A stretch of DNA of 64,000 nt from Gymnopus androsaceus JB14 (lineage: Eukaryota > Basidiomycota > Agaricomycetes > Agaricales > Omphalotaceae): NCBI GenBank assembly GCA_009733575.1, contig ML769422.1, forward strand, positions 200,319 to 264,318, in the 5' to 3' direction. Within the stretch, counting starts at the first letter, position 1, and the number at the start of each line of letters is the position of its first letter. This document shows, one piece after another, positions 11,863 to 23,431 of the stretch. A program made the translations under genes and the position numbers. The notes under the pieces are model-generated. The model was given only the letters and a program-made list of their open reading frames with translations. It searched no databases and was not told the DNA's origin.

Positions 11863-13289
11863 GGGGAGCGTTGCGTTGCGTGAGCTATATCTTGATGCTA
11901 TTGCCACTCAGACTGGTTACTGTTTGCTTCTATTCTCTTCTTTTTTTTATCTGTGATCTTCTCTTTCTTGCTCAATCTCCATCTCCCGCAATTCTCATTC
12001 TCTTTCTCTGTCGTATCATACATAGTTTCGTTACTCGTAGTACCATCTCATCTCACTGCTTGTACGCTTAGCATCATCACTCAAAAGATTTGTTTGGCTA
12101 TTGAACGATGAAGGACTTCATGCGCATATGCTAATTATTTAACATCGAGTCTCGAGAAGTTTCTCTTTAGTCGGTCCGAGTGAACTAGTACGGCAGCGGC
12201 TTAAAAATCTAATCAATTCCGAAATGGTAATGAACATCTCAAGACTATCACCTTCTCTTTCATACACGAACTAAGCTCGCTTCAGCAGTGAAATTAGAAC
12301 GTTTCGACAAAGTGTCTGTGCGCGCACGATTCCTCTGTGATTTCCGACCTCATACTCCCAGCACCATGCTCATACAAACGTTGCGGAATGGAAGGAAGGT
12401 CCATTACCGTAGACCAGTTTCAGAACAGTGACGCGTATGCCAATTATGGTCAGGCTCTTCATGTTTGCAAGACCTGATCTTCGTCAATATACCATGGCAA
12501 ATTTATCTTCATGCAGTTCATCATGCAGTTTATTCTCGTCTGATTCTCTTCTTAGATCTCAATCTAGAATCACCTTCCTCTCAGAGACCAACCACCAGTA
12601 AAAATTAGCGAAGGAGAACAAATTTGGACGCAGACGCTACACCCGACAAACCACAAAACATCCGACTCCCCAATCATGATTGCCACCGACGATCCTAACG
12701 ATGTTGATTTGACGCCTCCATACGTTCCCTGAAGATCACTCATACACTCCTAAACGTCCTTTCATCAACTACTACCAAAGTACCCGGTGAATGCCCATGT
12801 ATGTACATCTCCATTACGTTGCGAAGGATATCGATTAACCGTTACCAATCCCTTCCCTACAAGTCCATTTTCGAGCTTAAAAGCTGTAGACTGTATAGAC
12901 GATGGAATGATCTGTCTCGATGCCCCTCTGCTTCCAGGGTCCTGCGCCATTCAAATCACGATCACGAAGTAATTTCGTTTGCAGACTGATACTGCAGCCC
13001 TTCTCCTCGACTTTGTTGCCCATCTCCAAGTTCCAATATTCTTGAGAATATTCCTTGTTCTTTAGTGGTCGCTATAGAACTAACTGCTTCCTTGGTCTTT
13101 GGCAATGGTATAAAATCCTGGGCTTGAGGAGCTAGAGTCCTTACTTCTCATCGGTCCCATTTCTTCTTCTCTCAATTCGTTCTCTTTCTTTCCCTCTGAC
13201 CTGGTGTCTTTAGCCTTTTCCTTTTCACTCCGTTGACCGTTCCTTCTTTACCTTTCAACCCTGTCCACCTAAGTTGTCTTCAGCACACC
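11863..13289. other. Intergenic with HsbA-gene promoter
   Basis: No coding sequence is recognised over 1.4 kb. The right end carries a TATA-like box at 13109-13115 and a CT-rich tract (13150-13240) before the next start codon. Confidence 0.5.
13109..13115 (+). promoter_or_regulatory. TATA box of HsbA-like gene
   Basis: TATAAAA about 180 bp upstream of the ATG at 13290, followed by a pyrimidine-rich stretch typical of strongly expressed fungal genes. Confidence 0.45.
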
Positions 13290-15269
13290 ATGGTCCAGTT
13301 GAGCTCTCCTTTGGATCAGCATTCGTTCTCGTATCGAGTTGTTTCTTTCGTCGAGGCTGGTAAGTCCAAGTCACCTCTAGATCTCAACGCCTTACACTCA
13401 TACTCATTATCACCTTGTACTACTACAGCGCCTTTGGGTCGTCGTCAAATTGGTGACGTTCAATGCAATGTTGCACGCTTGAAAACCGTAGCTGGACTTG
13501 CGGCTACTACAAAGGCTGTCAACACGTTATCGGCTTCTGCTGGAAAGTGAAGTACCCGCGCTTTTATTTCTCGAATCACTTACTTATGGTTCGCTTTCTT
13601 ATGAAGTGATACAACAGTCTCCACAGCCGCCTCGCAAGCACAGACAGGACTCCAAACTGCTCAAGGTGGAATCGCTACCATTGCGAAAGCACTATTGACT
13701 GGACAAGACGCACCTGCTGATGCTCGTGCACAAGTTGGCTCTGGGCTTACGTCTGCGCAGACTGCGCTGAATTCGATTTCATCGTAAGTACTGTACCTTG
13801 GATTATCGAGGTTGTCTATTCCTGTTCCAACGCGAATATTCACTCTTTTGTTTACTTACTGTAGCACGGACCCGACAGTAACGTCGAACGTACAAACCGC
13901 CCAGTCCAACTTGAATGACACGATTACTGCTGGAGAACAGGTTGTTTCTGATTGTGGTAGCGGAAGTGCCGATACAGCATCGTCAGCCGCATCGACTGGG
14001 GCCGGGGCTGCTACGGCTGCTCCTGCTGCAGCTGCACTAACCGGGGCTGGGACTGCTGCTCCTGCTGCGGGCGTGCTGCAGGCGGTATATTGTCTAAGAT
14101 TTTCGGAGCTGGGGCTGCTCCTGCTGCGGCTGGGACTACGACTACCGCGGCTGGGGCTGCTCCTGCTGGGGGTATTGCCAAAGCAATTGCCAGCAAGTTG
14201 CACTTGAGACAAGTCGGGGACCTCCAATGCAACGTCGCGCGTCTCAAGACTGTATCTTCGTTGGCTGCTACTACGAAAAGTGTTAAAGAGATTACTAGTG
14301 CTGCAACTGGGTAAGCATCCGAGTCTGTCTCTACATACTCCACAGATTTGGCTTATCAATAATCATACTATACAGTGACGCAGCGACCACTTCCGCCGCC
14401 GCGGCCGCCCAATCCGGGTTAGCCACAGCCCAAGGCGGGATCAGCCAAATCGCTCAGGCACTTGTGGAGGGACAAAATGCACCTGCGTCTGGACGGGATC
14501 AGGTCGGTCAAGGTTTAGTTGCTGCTCAGACTGCGTTGAGCTCCATCACTTCGTGAGTACTTGAGTTAATCGCTATTAGTGAAATTATGCATTTACTTAC
14601 TGTGTCGCACCCCCTACTTAGAACCGACCCAGCTGTCACAGCTGCGGTTTCTCAAGCACAGTCGGATCTGAATAATACGATTACTGCTGGACAACAAGTC
14701 GGTACTGACTGTACGCCTACCGCCGCACCAAACGCCAAGTCGGTGACGTCCAATGTAACCTCGCTCGTCTCAAGGCCGTTTCATCTCTCGATGCCAGCGT
14801 GAAGAATGTAGGAGCTGTTGGGAGTGCTGCTGCTGGGTAGGTGTGATACTATTCTTTCTTTGTTTTCTCTTCACCTCTTCACTCATCCTTCTTTCTTAAT
14901 TTACTTATTTATTGCTTTTTTAAAATATAGCGACACAGCCAGCACAGCAGCCGTCCAAACCGCCCAAACCGGACTAGCCAGTGCCCAAGCAGGAATTAGC
15001 ACGATTGCGAAAGCTCTCGCGACAGGTCAAGCCGCACCTGCATCTGGGAGGGACGCAGTAAACTCAGGTGTTAGTGCGGCGCAGACGGCTTTGAGTGGGA
15101 TTACTTCGTGAGTAGTAGTTCTTTTTTCCTTATATGCAATCTACTTGACTTGGACTGACTGATTGGGTTTGGTAGAACGGATCCAGCGGTTACCTCTGCG
15201 ATATCGACTGCTCAGTCGAGTTTGGCGGATACCCTCACTGCTAGTGGGGAGGTTGCTAGCGATTGTTGA
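13290..15269 (+). CDS. Three-repeat HsbA-like (hydrophobic surface binding) protein
   Basis: Three copies of a ~130-residue unit follow each other. Each begins like 'RRQIGDVQCNVARLKTV', continues with Ala/Gln-rich helices ('AQTGLQTAQGGIATIAKAL', then 'QTALNSIS'), and ends 'SNLNDTITAGEQVVSDC'. Two conserved Cys bracket each unit. This matches HsbA-type cell-surface proteins, secreted and thought to bind hydrophobic surfaces. Every unit has introns at the same places, so the array arose by duplication of a gene segment. An Ala/Gly-rich linker joins units 1 and 2; an intron at 13957-14081 (125 nt) restores frame there. The join of units 2 and 3 (14700-14740) needs either a 29/38-nt intron or a one-base change. 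The first exon lacks a strong signal peptide in frame, though the next frame is hydrophobic. Stop at 15267-15269. Confidence 0.6.
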
Positions 15270-15898
15270 ACGTCGAATTTGAATGGCACGACGTGGAGGG
15301 CCATGGGATAAATACACGTAATACACCAGTAAAGTGATATCTTGCGATGGCAATGGACTTGAAGGACTTGATATGTAGAAATGGACCAACTTACATAAGT
15401 AATCAATAAGTAGTATGTGTTATAGTAAAAAGGTTGTTGAAAAATGTGTAGTATTAGTATGTTCAAAGCTAGCTGTGTAATGAGGCCCAGGTACTGGTAA
15501 GGTGCTCTTGACGGACAATGGAGACGGCTTGGACAAGGCTTGGATAGTAATACTAAGCCAGCGGCTGCCACAACCGGCGCTTGCTTAGCGCCTATTGCTT
15601 TCGACTCTCTTCGCCAACAAAATCGTTTTCACGCTCGCGACTCACCCACCCTCGTCTATTTCACCAACTGTACGCTCCACCTTCAGTCTCCGCGCGTGTA
15701 CTTATTTGGCTACCCATCCATGCGGGGCTAAAACCCAGCCAAACAAACCCCTTTGCAAGTATATATATCTGACTTTATTATATTACATTATTCCTACTTA
15801 TTCCTACTTACTCCGAACTAGCCATAGTCTGGCTTATCAAGCCAATAAGCATTCCTCTTCTCCAGTCTCGCTCCCATCTACATTCTTTCTTCACTCCA
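15270..15898. other. Intergenic
   Basis: Nothing recognisable. It ends where sequence shared with the inverted copy at 41-44 kb begins (about 15899). Confidence 0.4.
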
Positions 15899-18025
15899 GT
15901 ATCTTCGCTCAGCAACTGCAGTAATGTCCCTGGGATCGAACGAGCCGACAGTCGCGACGAGTAACAACTGCCATTATCCCCAAGCCGAACTGAGAATCAT
16001 CCGAGCATACCACCCTCCCCCGATATGTCCCATAAACAACAATTACGCTAGTGTTCATAATTGCCACATGGTTGCGGTGGCCGACGCTGAGCGAGTAGTG
16101 AGTCGATAGCCCCTATCAGCGATAAATCCAGATTTACTCTTTCAGATTAGAGAAATGGATTCGTTCAATTTACTTCAGCATCGAATAAAGGGAGGAGGCA
16201 TATCTCCAACTCTCGGGAACATGAGAGAGAATATTATTCCTCGTATGCTCTTCATTCATGTACCAATTTTGGATTTTACGCAGTTTTGAATTCCACAGTT
16301 GGATCGGATTACAATGGTCATATGGAGCACGGGGTATTTTCTCTCTTCCTACATGAAGACGTCCTCGCCAGAGTCTATCAATATGAAATGGATGTGATGA
16401 TGTACCGCCAAGCAAGGTTGAAGCTTGGTCTCGGGGATCCAGGGAGGCCACCCTATGAAGAAGCTTATCCGGTATGTCTTCGATTGCTTTTTTTTTGTTT
16501 GCCTAATCACGAACTCCGGGTCACTCTAGATTGTCACTGATATGTTAAAACCTGGACCGTTCACTGATCACCGTATTCATGCGACATTCCCAATCGTGCG
16601 AATCAACGACGGCAGAATCCCTCTGATTTACGACGAACACCAGATGCCCGGTTTCGGTCATATCAACGCGTTCCCCGTCCTAAAAACAATGCTGTCGATC
16701 CCATTCTCCATACTAGGGAATATTCATCGTCTTGTACGCATGGTGTCCAGGGCTGGGAACCTGTATCACCAGGACGTTCTTGGCCTTGCCCAGTCCATCA
16801 TAGCGATGTGGTTTTGGAGAAAGGATGATGGTTATAGGTTTCCAGATGCAACTTTCACGTCAGTAGTGTTGGCTCATGCAAGCCAGGGTCAGTGGCCGTT
16901 GCGGTATGATGATCCCTCTAGGGCACATGTCACATTTGCTCATTATCGAGGCGAGCAATTTTCCGTGCCACGACTAATGGTACCCTCTCCCTCATCAATA
17001 CCATCAACGTCCCATAGCAAAGGACCAATCATCCTTGATCCCCCTGATATCGTGTATGACGGTGATAGCCTTTGCACTGTTCCTAGGAAGGAGGAACTAG
17101 TGAAGGAAGATTTAATAGAAGGTACATGGGTCAATGGCTCCGACTTCACAATCTTGTCATCCTCGTCTAACTCGAAAAAATGCTCCTGCTAAGCTTCCTG
17201 ATTACGCTCCGGCATGTCCATGGAATGTTGAAGATTGGCGTGGGCAGGTATCCTCTTCTAGTTGTCTTTCTGAAGAGGATGTAGGACTCTTCAAGACACG
17301 TTTCTTTAGGGGAAAGGACACGCACGAGTCAGTCAATGATAGACTCTTTCGCGCTGGACTGTTGGATCCTGTCGAGTGGATTAAGTATCTGGACTTGGAA
17401 ACATTGCATACATAGTATAGGTTGTAATTTTAAGTTCATGTCCGTTGTAGACTAACTAGTCTTACGGGTGAATTATGCAAACGAGACAACGAGGACACTA
17501 ACGCAGTCCATATCTGTTACGCACCCATACATCCTGTAGCTCTACACACTCCAGCAGATATTTTATGATAATACACTGCATAGATTGGGGTTGCCAGTGC
17601 AACTCCCTGTGTCTTGGTACTTAGACTTACCTGTTAAAGGAAAAACAAAAACAAAAACAAAAGTTAAATAAGAAATTAGTGGAGCCGTACAAGTAAGTAT
17701 CAGAAATCATCATATCGTGAATCGGCCATTCCGACAGAACAGGAAACATGGTGCATGGAATGTAGAATGATATGAGAGTATAAAGATGTAGATGAATGAT
17801 GAACGAGAAAGAGACCAAAGGATTATTCAATGAATAATAGAAACTGAAGAACAGCGAACACACAGACATTGAATCCAAGACGATATCCGTTCGGATTGCC
17901 TTCAGTACTGACGGACCACAACCGTCACCACAAGGTCAACACTCCAAAATTTCATGGATAGAGCATAACTCAGCAAAACCCCTAAGATTGGCCCAAAGCA
18001 TCGAGCCAAGCTCACGATCATTCTT
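15899..18025 (+). repeat. Inverted-duplication arm 1 (partner 41065-43851)
   Basis: The sequence matches the reverse complement of 41065-43851 at high identity by eye, covering the gene of unknown family and its 3' flank, including the region 17640-18020. Similarity stops upstream of about 15899 and downstream of about 18025. This arm is the uninterrupted version: the other arm carries an 835-bp element in an intron. A (AAAAAC)n run lies at 17639-17662. Confidence 0.85.
15924..17415 (+). pseudogene. Gene of unknown family, copy 1 (frameshift near 3' end)
   Basis: I do not recognise this family. The exons begin MSLGSNEPTV (ATG 15924). They continue through 'MEHGVFSLFLHEDVLARVYQ' and, after an intron from 16474 to about 16529, 'MLKPGPFTDHRIH', 'DEHQMPGFGHINAFPVLKTM' and 'IAMWFWRKDDGYRFPDATF'. 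Near 17175 the copy has an A run one base longer than copy 2. This moves the frame and stops at 17190-17192. The missing tail ('DYAPACPWNVEDWRGQ', 'LLDPVEWIKYLDL') is intact in the next frame to 17415. The protein would be soluble, with no signal peptide or membrane segment seen. The single-base change could be a sequencing error in the homopolymer. Confidence 0.6.
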
Positions 18026-18154
18026 GAGCGTAAACGACATTCGCGGTACTACATCTACTGTACTATTAAGTATTAGTAATTAAACAATACGTCGGTAGTT
18101 GGATCCTAGAAGTAGTTCCAGTGCGAGTATCATCAGTATGTATAATTTCAGGTT

Positions 18155-18660
18155 GAGAATCCGCCATCCACTTTTTTTTCTTCGTACAGAACGCAGCATA
18201 TCAACGAACACCGGCCCTCAGCGCTCATATATATAGTGTATGACAGTGCCGATATTCTGAGGGTATGAGCTCGAGGAATCACAGGTAAACAGTGTCCGAC
18301 GCAGTACCGGTCAAAGCTGGGTATATCAAACCTATGCACAAAGCCTCATCGCATCCTTTGCGAGCTAATTTACGAGAGCCTCTTCCATTCATTGTACAGC
18401 TATAGAGGGGACTTGGATGTGATGATAAACAGCTGCTAGTATACTGTAGCACTGGCCTCCGCATTGCCAATTCAATCTTCCGGTTCCCGGTCTTCAAGAA
18501 TCCGTCAACTGTTATCCGTCTTTTTTGTTGGCAGGAGCATACATTTAACTGAGCGTATGCAGAAATATTGTATGACAGTGCCGAAATCCGTATGAAGCTC
18601 GAGGAATCACAGATAAGAATGACGCGTACGGTAGTCAAAGCTGGGTATATTCATTGACCT
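18155..18660 (+). repeat. Two-copy degenerate repeat with GGTCAAAGCTGGGTATATC core
   Basis: Copy 1 (about 18155-18331) and copy 2 (about 18480-18660) share several blocks in the same order. The core recurs singly at 36312-36330 and 45325-45344, always on the plus strand, so this is a dispersed family of unknown nature. Confidence 0.55.
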
Positions 18661-19083
18661 ATCGAATCTGTGTCTGTACGAGCATCTGAAATACTAGCTT
18701 GACAGGATACATACGACGTGAATTCGGCGCTTTGAACATCCGCTCAACATTCTGAGACGATGGCTCAGTTCTGACGGTTTACGATTTGCATAATCTCTGC
18801 AAAACTATTGCAGTCCCGATGTGCTTCCGGCCGACATTCGTACGTATATACGTAGGTCGTTTTCTTGTGCGATTGAAGGGTATACGCGTTGCGTATTGGC
18901 ATCGGGTCAGCGAGTTTTCCAACCAACTACATGTCATGTCATGTAAGACTTACCGGTCGTCATCGGACTCGCTGGGAACAATCAGACTGTTTTGGTTCTT
19001 GAGTGGTAAGACCGGTCACTTGCGCATGTAGACGCGTCCTTTAGGTGAGGCCTAGACACGTACATACCCTACCAAGGTATAGG

Positions 19084-19090
19084 TATAAAA
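19084..19090 (+). promoter_or_regulatory. TATA box upstream of SDR gene
   Basis: TATAAAA about 96 bp before the ATG at 19186, followed by a CT/CA-rich leader. The promoter looks preserved although the coding frame is broken. Confidence 0.45.
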
Positions 19091-19185
19091 GCAGCTAGTA
19101 GCGATCCACATCAATCATCCACACTTTAGCTCTAACTCCAATCCGTTTTACACCTCCACCAACCCATTCATATTCTACAAACGAT

Positions 19186-20559
19186 ATGCCGTCCATCTCT
19201 ACTGGAAAGGTCCTCGTCTCTGGAGCAAATGGTTACGTTGCTCTATGGGTTGTCGAATCTCTCCTCAAGCGAGGGTTTTCCGTCCGCTGCGACAGTTCGC
19301 TCGGAAAAGAAGAGCCAACATCTTGTTGAGCTTTTCAAATCGTACAAAGACAAACTCAGAGTTTGCCGTCGTTGAAGATATCACCAAGGTTTGTCGCGAT
19401 CAGAGTTTTTTTTTCATTGTGTATGATTGATGATCGTACTGCAGGAAGGCGCATTCGACGAAGCAGTGAAAGGGGTAGATGCAATCATGCATATGGCTTC
19501 ACCGTTTACCGACAAGAACAACAAAGTCGAAGGTACGTCCAACGCTGTAGCTGGCCTGCTATGACTAATTCCTTTTGTTAGAGTTCGTGCACCCTGCAGT
19601 TGACGGTACCGTTGGGATTTTGAAGAGCGCTGCAAAACATAGGTGAGTACAATTTACGAGTACTATCTGCAAGCACTCACGCACAATGTAGCGGGGCGAT
19701 CAAACGCATAGTGATTACTTCCTCCATGGCTTCTGTTATGGACCTCTATCCCGTCCCTTCTCTTTACACCGAGGAGGATTGGAATAACCATTCCATCGAG
19801 GAAATCAAGAAACTTGGTGACGAGGCGAACGTTACGCACATGTACATGGCCTCAAAATCTCTCGCAGAGAAGGCGGCTTGGGACTATTACAACAGCGTGA
19901 AAGCAACGATTGGGTGGGATACTGGTGACTATCCTTCCGGGAATCGTGTTTGGTGTAAGTTCGAATTTCGTATGCAAGCTGTGGGTGTGGAAGGAACTGA
20001 CCTTGAGCGCCGCTTTTAGCCCATGTTACAAGAGATCAGTCAGCCATCCCAGTTAAATCAATCGATGGAGATGTTCTTTAAGAGCGTGATGTCGGGAACG
20101 AGCAATGAAGCTACAGAAGAGCTAGTTTTGTCTCCGATGGGAGGCTGGGTCGATGTTCGAGACGTTGCTGAGATGCACGCTTTGGCTCTGACGAATGAAG
20201 AGGCCAAAGATCAACGATTCCTGGCAGTGTCAGGTAAGTGCTGGCTCAAGAGCTCTTTTACATCAAGCTATTGCTGAGATATGTCTGTCTATTTAGGTAG
20301 CTGCTGCGCGCAAGAAATCGGTAAGTGCAAGATCATACTATGCAATTACAGATGATCTTACTCCTCGTTTTTGTAGTCATTGCAGCGCACAACATCAATC
20401 CCAAGATACCCAACCGATTCCCAGAGGCGAAAATCCCCACTGCTCCGAAAGCGCTTCGATGCATCTAAAAGTATGAGAGTTTTGGGAATCAAGTACAAGT
20501 CCTTGGAAGAGACCACGGGAGCTTGTTTGGAAGACTTTGCTGGTAGAAATTGGATTTAA
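19186..20559 (+). pseudogene. Dihydroflavonol-reductase-like extended SDR, frame interrupted
   Basis: Recognised from 'GKVLVSGANGYVALWVVESL' (Rossmann GxxGxxA), 'AVVEDITKEGAFDEAVKGVD', 'IMHMASPF', 'VDGTVGIL', 'IVITSSMASVM', the YxxxK active site in 'MYMASKSLAEKAAW', 'GGWVDVRDVAEMHALAL' and a C-terminus ending 'LEDFAGRNWI'. It would be an NADPH-dependent aldehyde/ketone reductase of the Gre2/DFR type. The frame breaks four times, each time by one extra base: near 19285, 19358, 19921 and 20452. Introns keep GT-AG ends, and no in-frame nonsense codon is seen apart from those the shifts cause. The ATG at 19186 fits the Rossmann start. It may be a young pseudogene or insertion errors in the assembly. 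Confidence 0.75.
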
Positions 20560-20754
20560 TAAGTTATGTACTATGTATACACGGCATGCCTAGCAATGAC
20601 GAGATGCGAACGGCTAGAAATCCACTTCGATGATAGTGTGAAAGGATGTTTTATAGCTTGCTTCTGACCGCTATATCGCTGGCGAGTATACTAAGCAAAT
20701 GAAGTCTGGTAAGTTGGACGCTCCATTCCACAAAGAGAGTACTCGCCATAACTT

Positions 20755-21720
20755 TCACCTCGCAGTGAGTCGTATCAGGAAAATCATAAACATAAACACA
20801 ATTGTTACTCCAACCACAGCAGCCACAATAAAGCAGGTCGTAGACCCACTCTTGCCACGGTGGTCCCTCAACCTGATCCTCTCAGTCCCCATCACACTAG
20901 CGTTACTCTCTAGCTTCGTCTGTGTTTCCTCTATAACCGTCTTATCCTCTACCAGACGTTCAGAAAAGTGCTCCGCGTTCTTTCTCATTTGGACAGCCAT
21001 TTGCGCGAGCTGGTCTGCCATAGCTTCTTGTCGTGCTTTGGAGTTCTCGAGGAAAGCTCCCGTGGCGATTGCGGTGGACTTGGAAGCGGTTGGAAAGAGT
21101 GGAGATATGAGAGTTGGAACAGGGGATGCGAAACTCGAGGAAGGAAGTGCCGGTAGGAGATTATCAGTGGGCAGCTCTTGCTGAGCTTCGTGTGATGTTT
21201 CCTGTGACGGGTCGGAATCCAGGTCAGTTTCTGCGGGCCTTGGTATACTCGCGAGGAGAGATTTGGGTCGAGTATGTTTAGGTGCAGAACGCTGAATTGG
21301 GGTCAATACTTTTACTAGCCGTGATGTAACAGAGAGTTTACCTGCTCTACAGACTTGAGAAAGGAATCAAATCGCTCCAAATTTGATCTGATATCTTCAT
21401 AACGCGCAGAGTCTGCTCTTGAACACGTTTAGCCTTGGTTCGACGTAGAACATTGTGTAATGAACTTACGAAGATATCCCAGCCAGCTCGACATTCTTTA
21501 ACAATCTCTTGGCGAATTTCACAGTCTACGCCAGGGAATTAGAACTGTAGAAAGTTGATTTATTTTCATAACACACCTGCAGAGTTTCGAGTGACTTTAT
21601 CCAGATGTCATTGGCTGAGGAATCGTCCCACTTCTGTCCGTTAACAGCCTTCTCGAGTCTTCGTATCAATCTCGTTAAATTAATGTCGTCGCGTCGAGCT
21701 TGGGTAACTGTTGGATCCAT
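20755..21720 (-). CDS. USE1: Vesicle transport protein USE1 (ER Qc-SNARE)
   Basis: Minus strand, start at 21718-21720 (MDPTVTQ), stop at 20755-20757. The N-terminal 'INLTRLIRRLEKAV' followed by 'KRLLKNVELAGIS' is the Use1 signature. After several short introns comes a SNARE-like coiled coil ('AMADQLAQMAVQMRKNAEHF', 'LVEDKTVIEETQTKLESN'). A C-terminal membrane anchor of about 20 residues ('CFIVAAVVGVTIVFMFMIFL') ends close to the stop, as in tail-anchored SNAREs. The product would act in Golgi-to-ER retrograde fusion with Sec20 and Ufe1. An upstream in-frame Met exists (21825), but family members begin near the chosen one. An intron-bearing decayed copy lies inverted at 48372-49051. Confidence 0.8.
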
Positions 21721-22656
21721 GATGGAGGTCAAAGCAAAGGATACGTTTTTGTCCCACGGTTGATTCGTGTCACTCTGCGTCGCGTCGCGTCTCAAATAGC
21801 CCTCAAATATTTTCCGAAAGGCCAAAAGTAATACCTCTTTGTTGGTATTGCCCTTTCACTGGTATGTTAGAGAAAAGTGGACTTGCTCCAGCTTCTCCGG
21901 ATCCAATTGTTCGCCGAAGGTGCTACTGGATGTCTTGTTGAAAGTGATGAGCATCCTAAACGTTGCAGAGATCCGCTGGATCCGAGTGAGCAACCTTGGT
22001 CCATAGATAAGTACCGTTACCCCAAACTCCACGTAGATATGGTTGAGTGCCAGGCTTTGAGACTAGACACCACGTCCTCGCCTTAATCCACTTCCTTATA
22101 GGTATCGGAAAATATAAGTACCAAAATTTGTATATACATGTACATAACTGAATACGAAATCACCGTCTATCTCGAAACAATAAGTACCGTTAGTACCGAA
22201 TTTACCAACGCGGCGTTAGAACGTCGATATCGCATCCTATCTGTGCGGATTAAACTCCATATAGCAAGTATGTATGACCATCCCGCTTGAGTGGCAGAAG
22301 GCAGAAGGCAGAGCGCGAATGTTGTATGCATGATGCATGCTTATCGTCATATATTCAATCCGGCGATTGATTTTCGCGGTCCAGAGGATAATCTCAGCCT
22401 TTTTTTCGGTGAGAATCAACTGCAACAAGATGATATTTTACAAGGAGGTTCTGTCGGAGACTAGCGAGAGACTTCTATGCAACGTCGTTCAAAAATGATA
22501 AGCGAAAACAAGCAAAAGAATTACTCACAATTACAGAGTGAATTACTAATAGAAATATATATATTATCTTCGGGAAGGACACAGGCAGCACATGGAAACC
22601 AAAATCAAAGTCAAGAATGGGCGGGACCGTGAAACAGCTGGAACGACACTCTATTA
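21721..22656. other. Intergenic
   Basis: AT-rich. It contains a short gcagaag triplet run near 22290 and no recognisable gene. The stops of the bZIP gene and the start of USE1 face this space. Confidence 0.4.
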
Positions 22657-23431
22657 TCATAGAGAGTCGGACCCCGTTGAGGGATGGGGAATATTTTCTG
22701 GGGATGGACTCTGGGAAGCATTTCCCTGGCTCGGCACATCTGACATGGATGAAGACCAGAGAATTTTCCGAAGTGATTGGGATTCCGGAGGCCTAGCCAG
22801 ACCTGAAGCTTCCTCAGGCCACGCATACTGCTCGTACTCGTGTTCGCGAAGTTCAAAGTCCTGATCGTCCGAACAAGGCGGAGAAGGAAAGAAGGCGGGT
22901 CGTAGCCGGGGAATAGTATCGGGCATATATTGCGAGTTAATGGAGCTCGAGTTAGAAGGGGATGGGCTCGATGGACGCAGACTTGGACTCGGAGGCTGCA
23001 AACTCGGACTTGGAGGGCGCAGATTCGGCCTCGGAGGGTGCAGACTCGGACTCGGAGGACGAGGCCTCGGATTCGATTCTCTCTGCGAGTAAGCAAGCAT
23101 CTGAAAACGCTCCAATGAACTGGAGGCAGCAGATAAATCCCTCATAAGGTCTGAAGATGCAGATACCTAACAAACGAAGTGGTTTAGTGGCTAATGAACA
23201 TTGTATGTATATACTTACCAACTGAGGATTAAGCGACTGCGACGCAGCAACTGGCAGGCCCGCTCTTAGAGACTCAATCTCTTGCCTGAGCAAAACATTC
23301 TCCTGCTCTACACGACGACAATGCGCCTCGAGTTGCGCAAGATACTGTGCTTTCCTAGCACGATAATCACGCTGCTGCGCAAGAGCACGCGAGGGGGGAA
23401 TAGTCAGATCTTTCTTGCGGCCGCGAGTCAT
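22657..23431 (-). CDS. bZIP transcription factor
   Basis: Two exons on the minus strand (23431-23219 and 23166-22657) joined by a 52-nt intron give 240 residues. An N-terminal nuclear-type basic start ('MTRGRKKDL') precedes the basic region 'SRALAQQRDYRARKAQYLAQ' and a leucine zipper with heptad hydrophobics ('LEAHCRRVEQENVLLRQEI'), so it should bind DNA as a dimer. The C-terminal half is Pro/Ser-rich with repeats of 'PPSPSL' (about 22930-23090), then acidic, and probably acts in activation. The basic region departs from the usual N-x2-A-Q-x2-F-R pattern by having Leu-Ala-Gln-Gln-Arg-Asp-Tyr. All exons are in frame. No neighbour suggests its target. Confidence 0.75.

Larger units (their letters stand above)
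17416..19185. other. Intergenic with tandem partial repeats
   Basis: The left 600 bp belong to the inverted-duplication arm. From 18155 to 18660 two diverged copies of a ~180-bp segment lie about 325-333 bp apart. Both contain 'tatgacagtgccga', 'gctcgaggaatcacag' and 'gtcaaagctgggtatat'. No gene is seen; the right end is the promoter of the SDR gene. Confidence 0.5.

Noticed and set aside
8899..11907. Long minus-strand ORFs opposite the CUE gene
   Set aside because: They are low-complexity shadows of the Gln/Gly/Pro-rich plus-strand exon and have no domain of their own.
13900..14210. Frameshift in the Ala-rich linker between HsbA repeats 1 and 2
   Set aside because: A canonical intron at 13957-14081 joins 'SDCG' to 'GILSKIFGAG' in frame.
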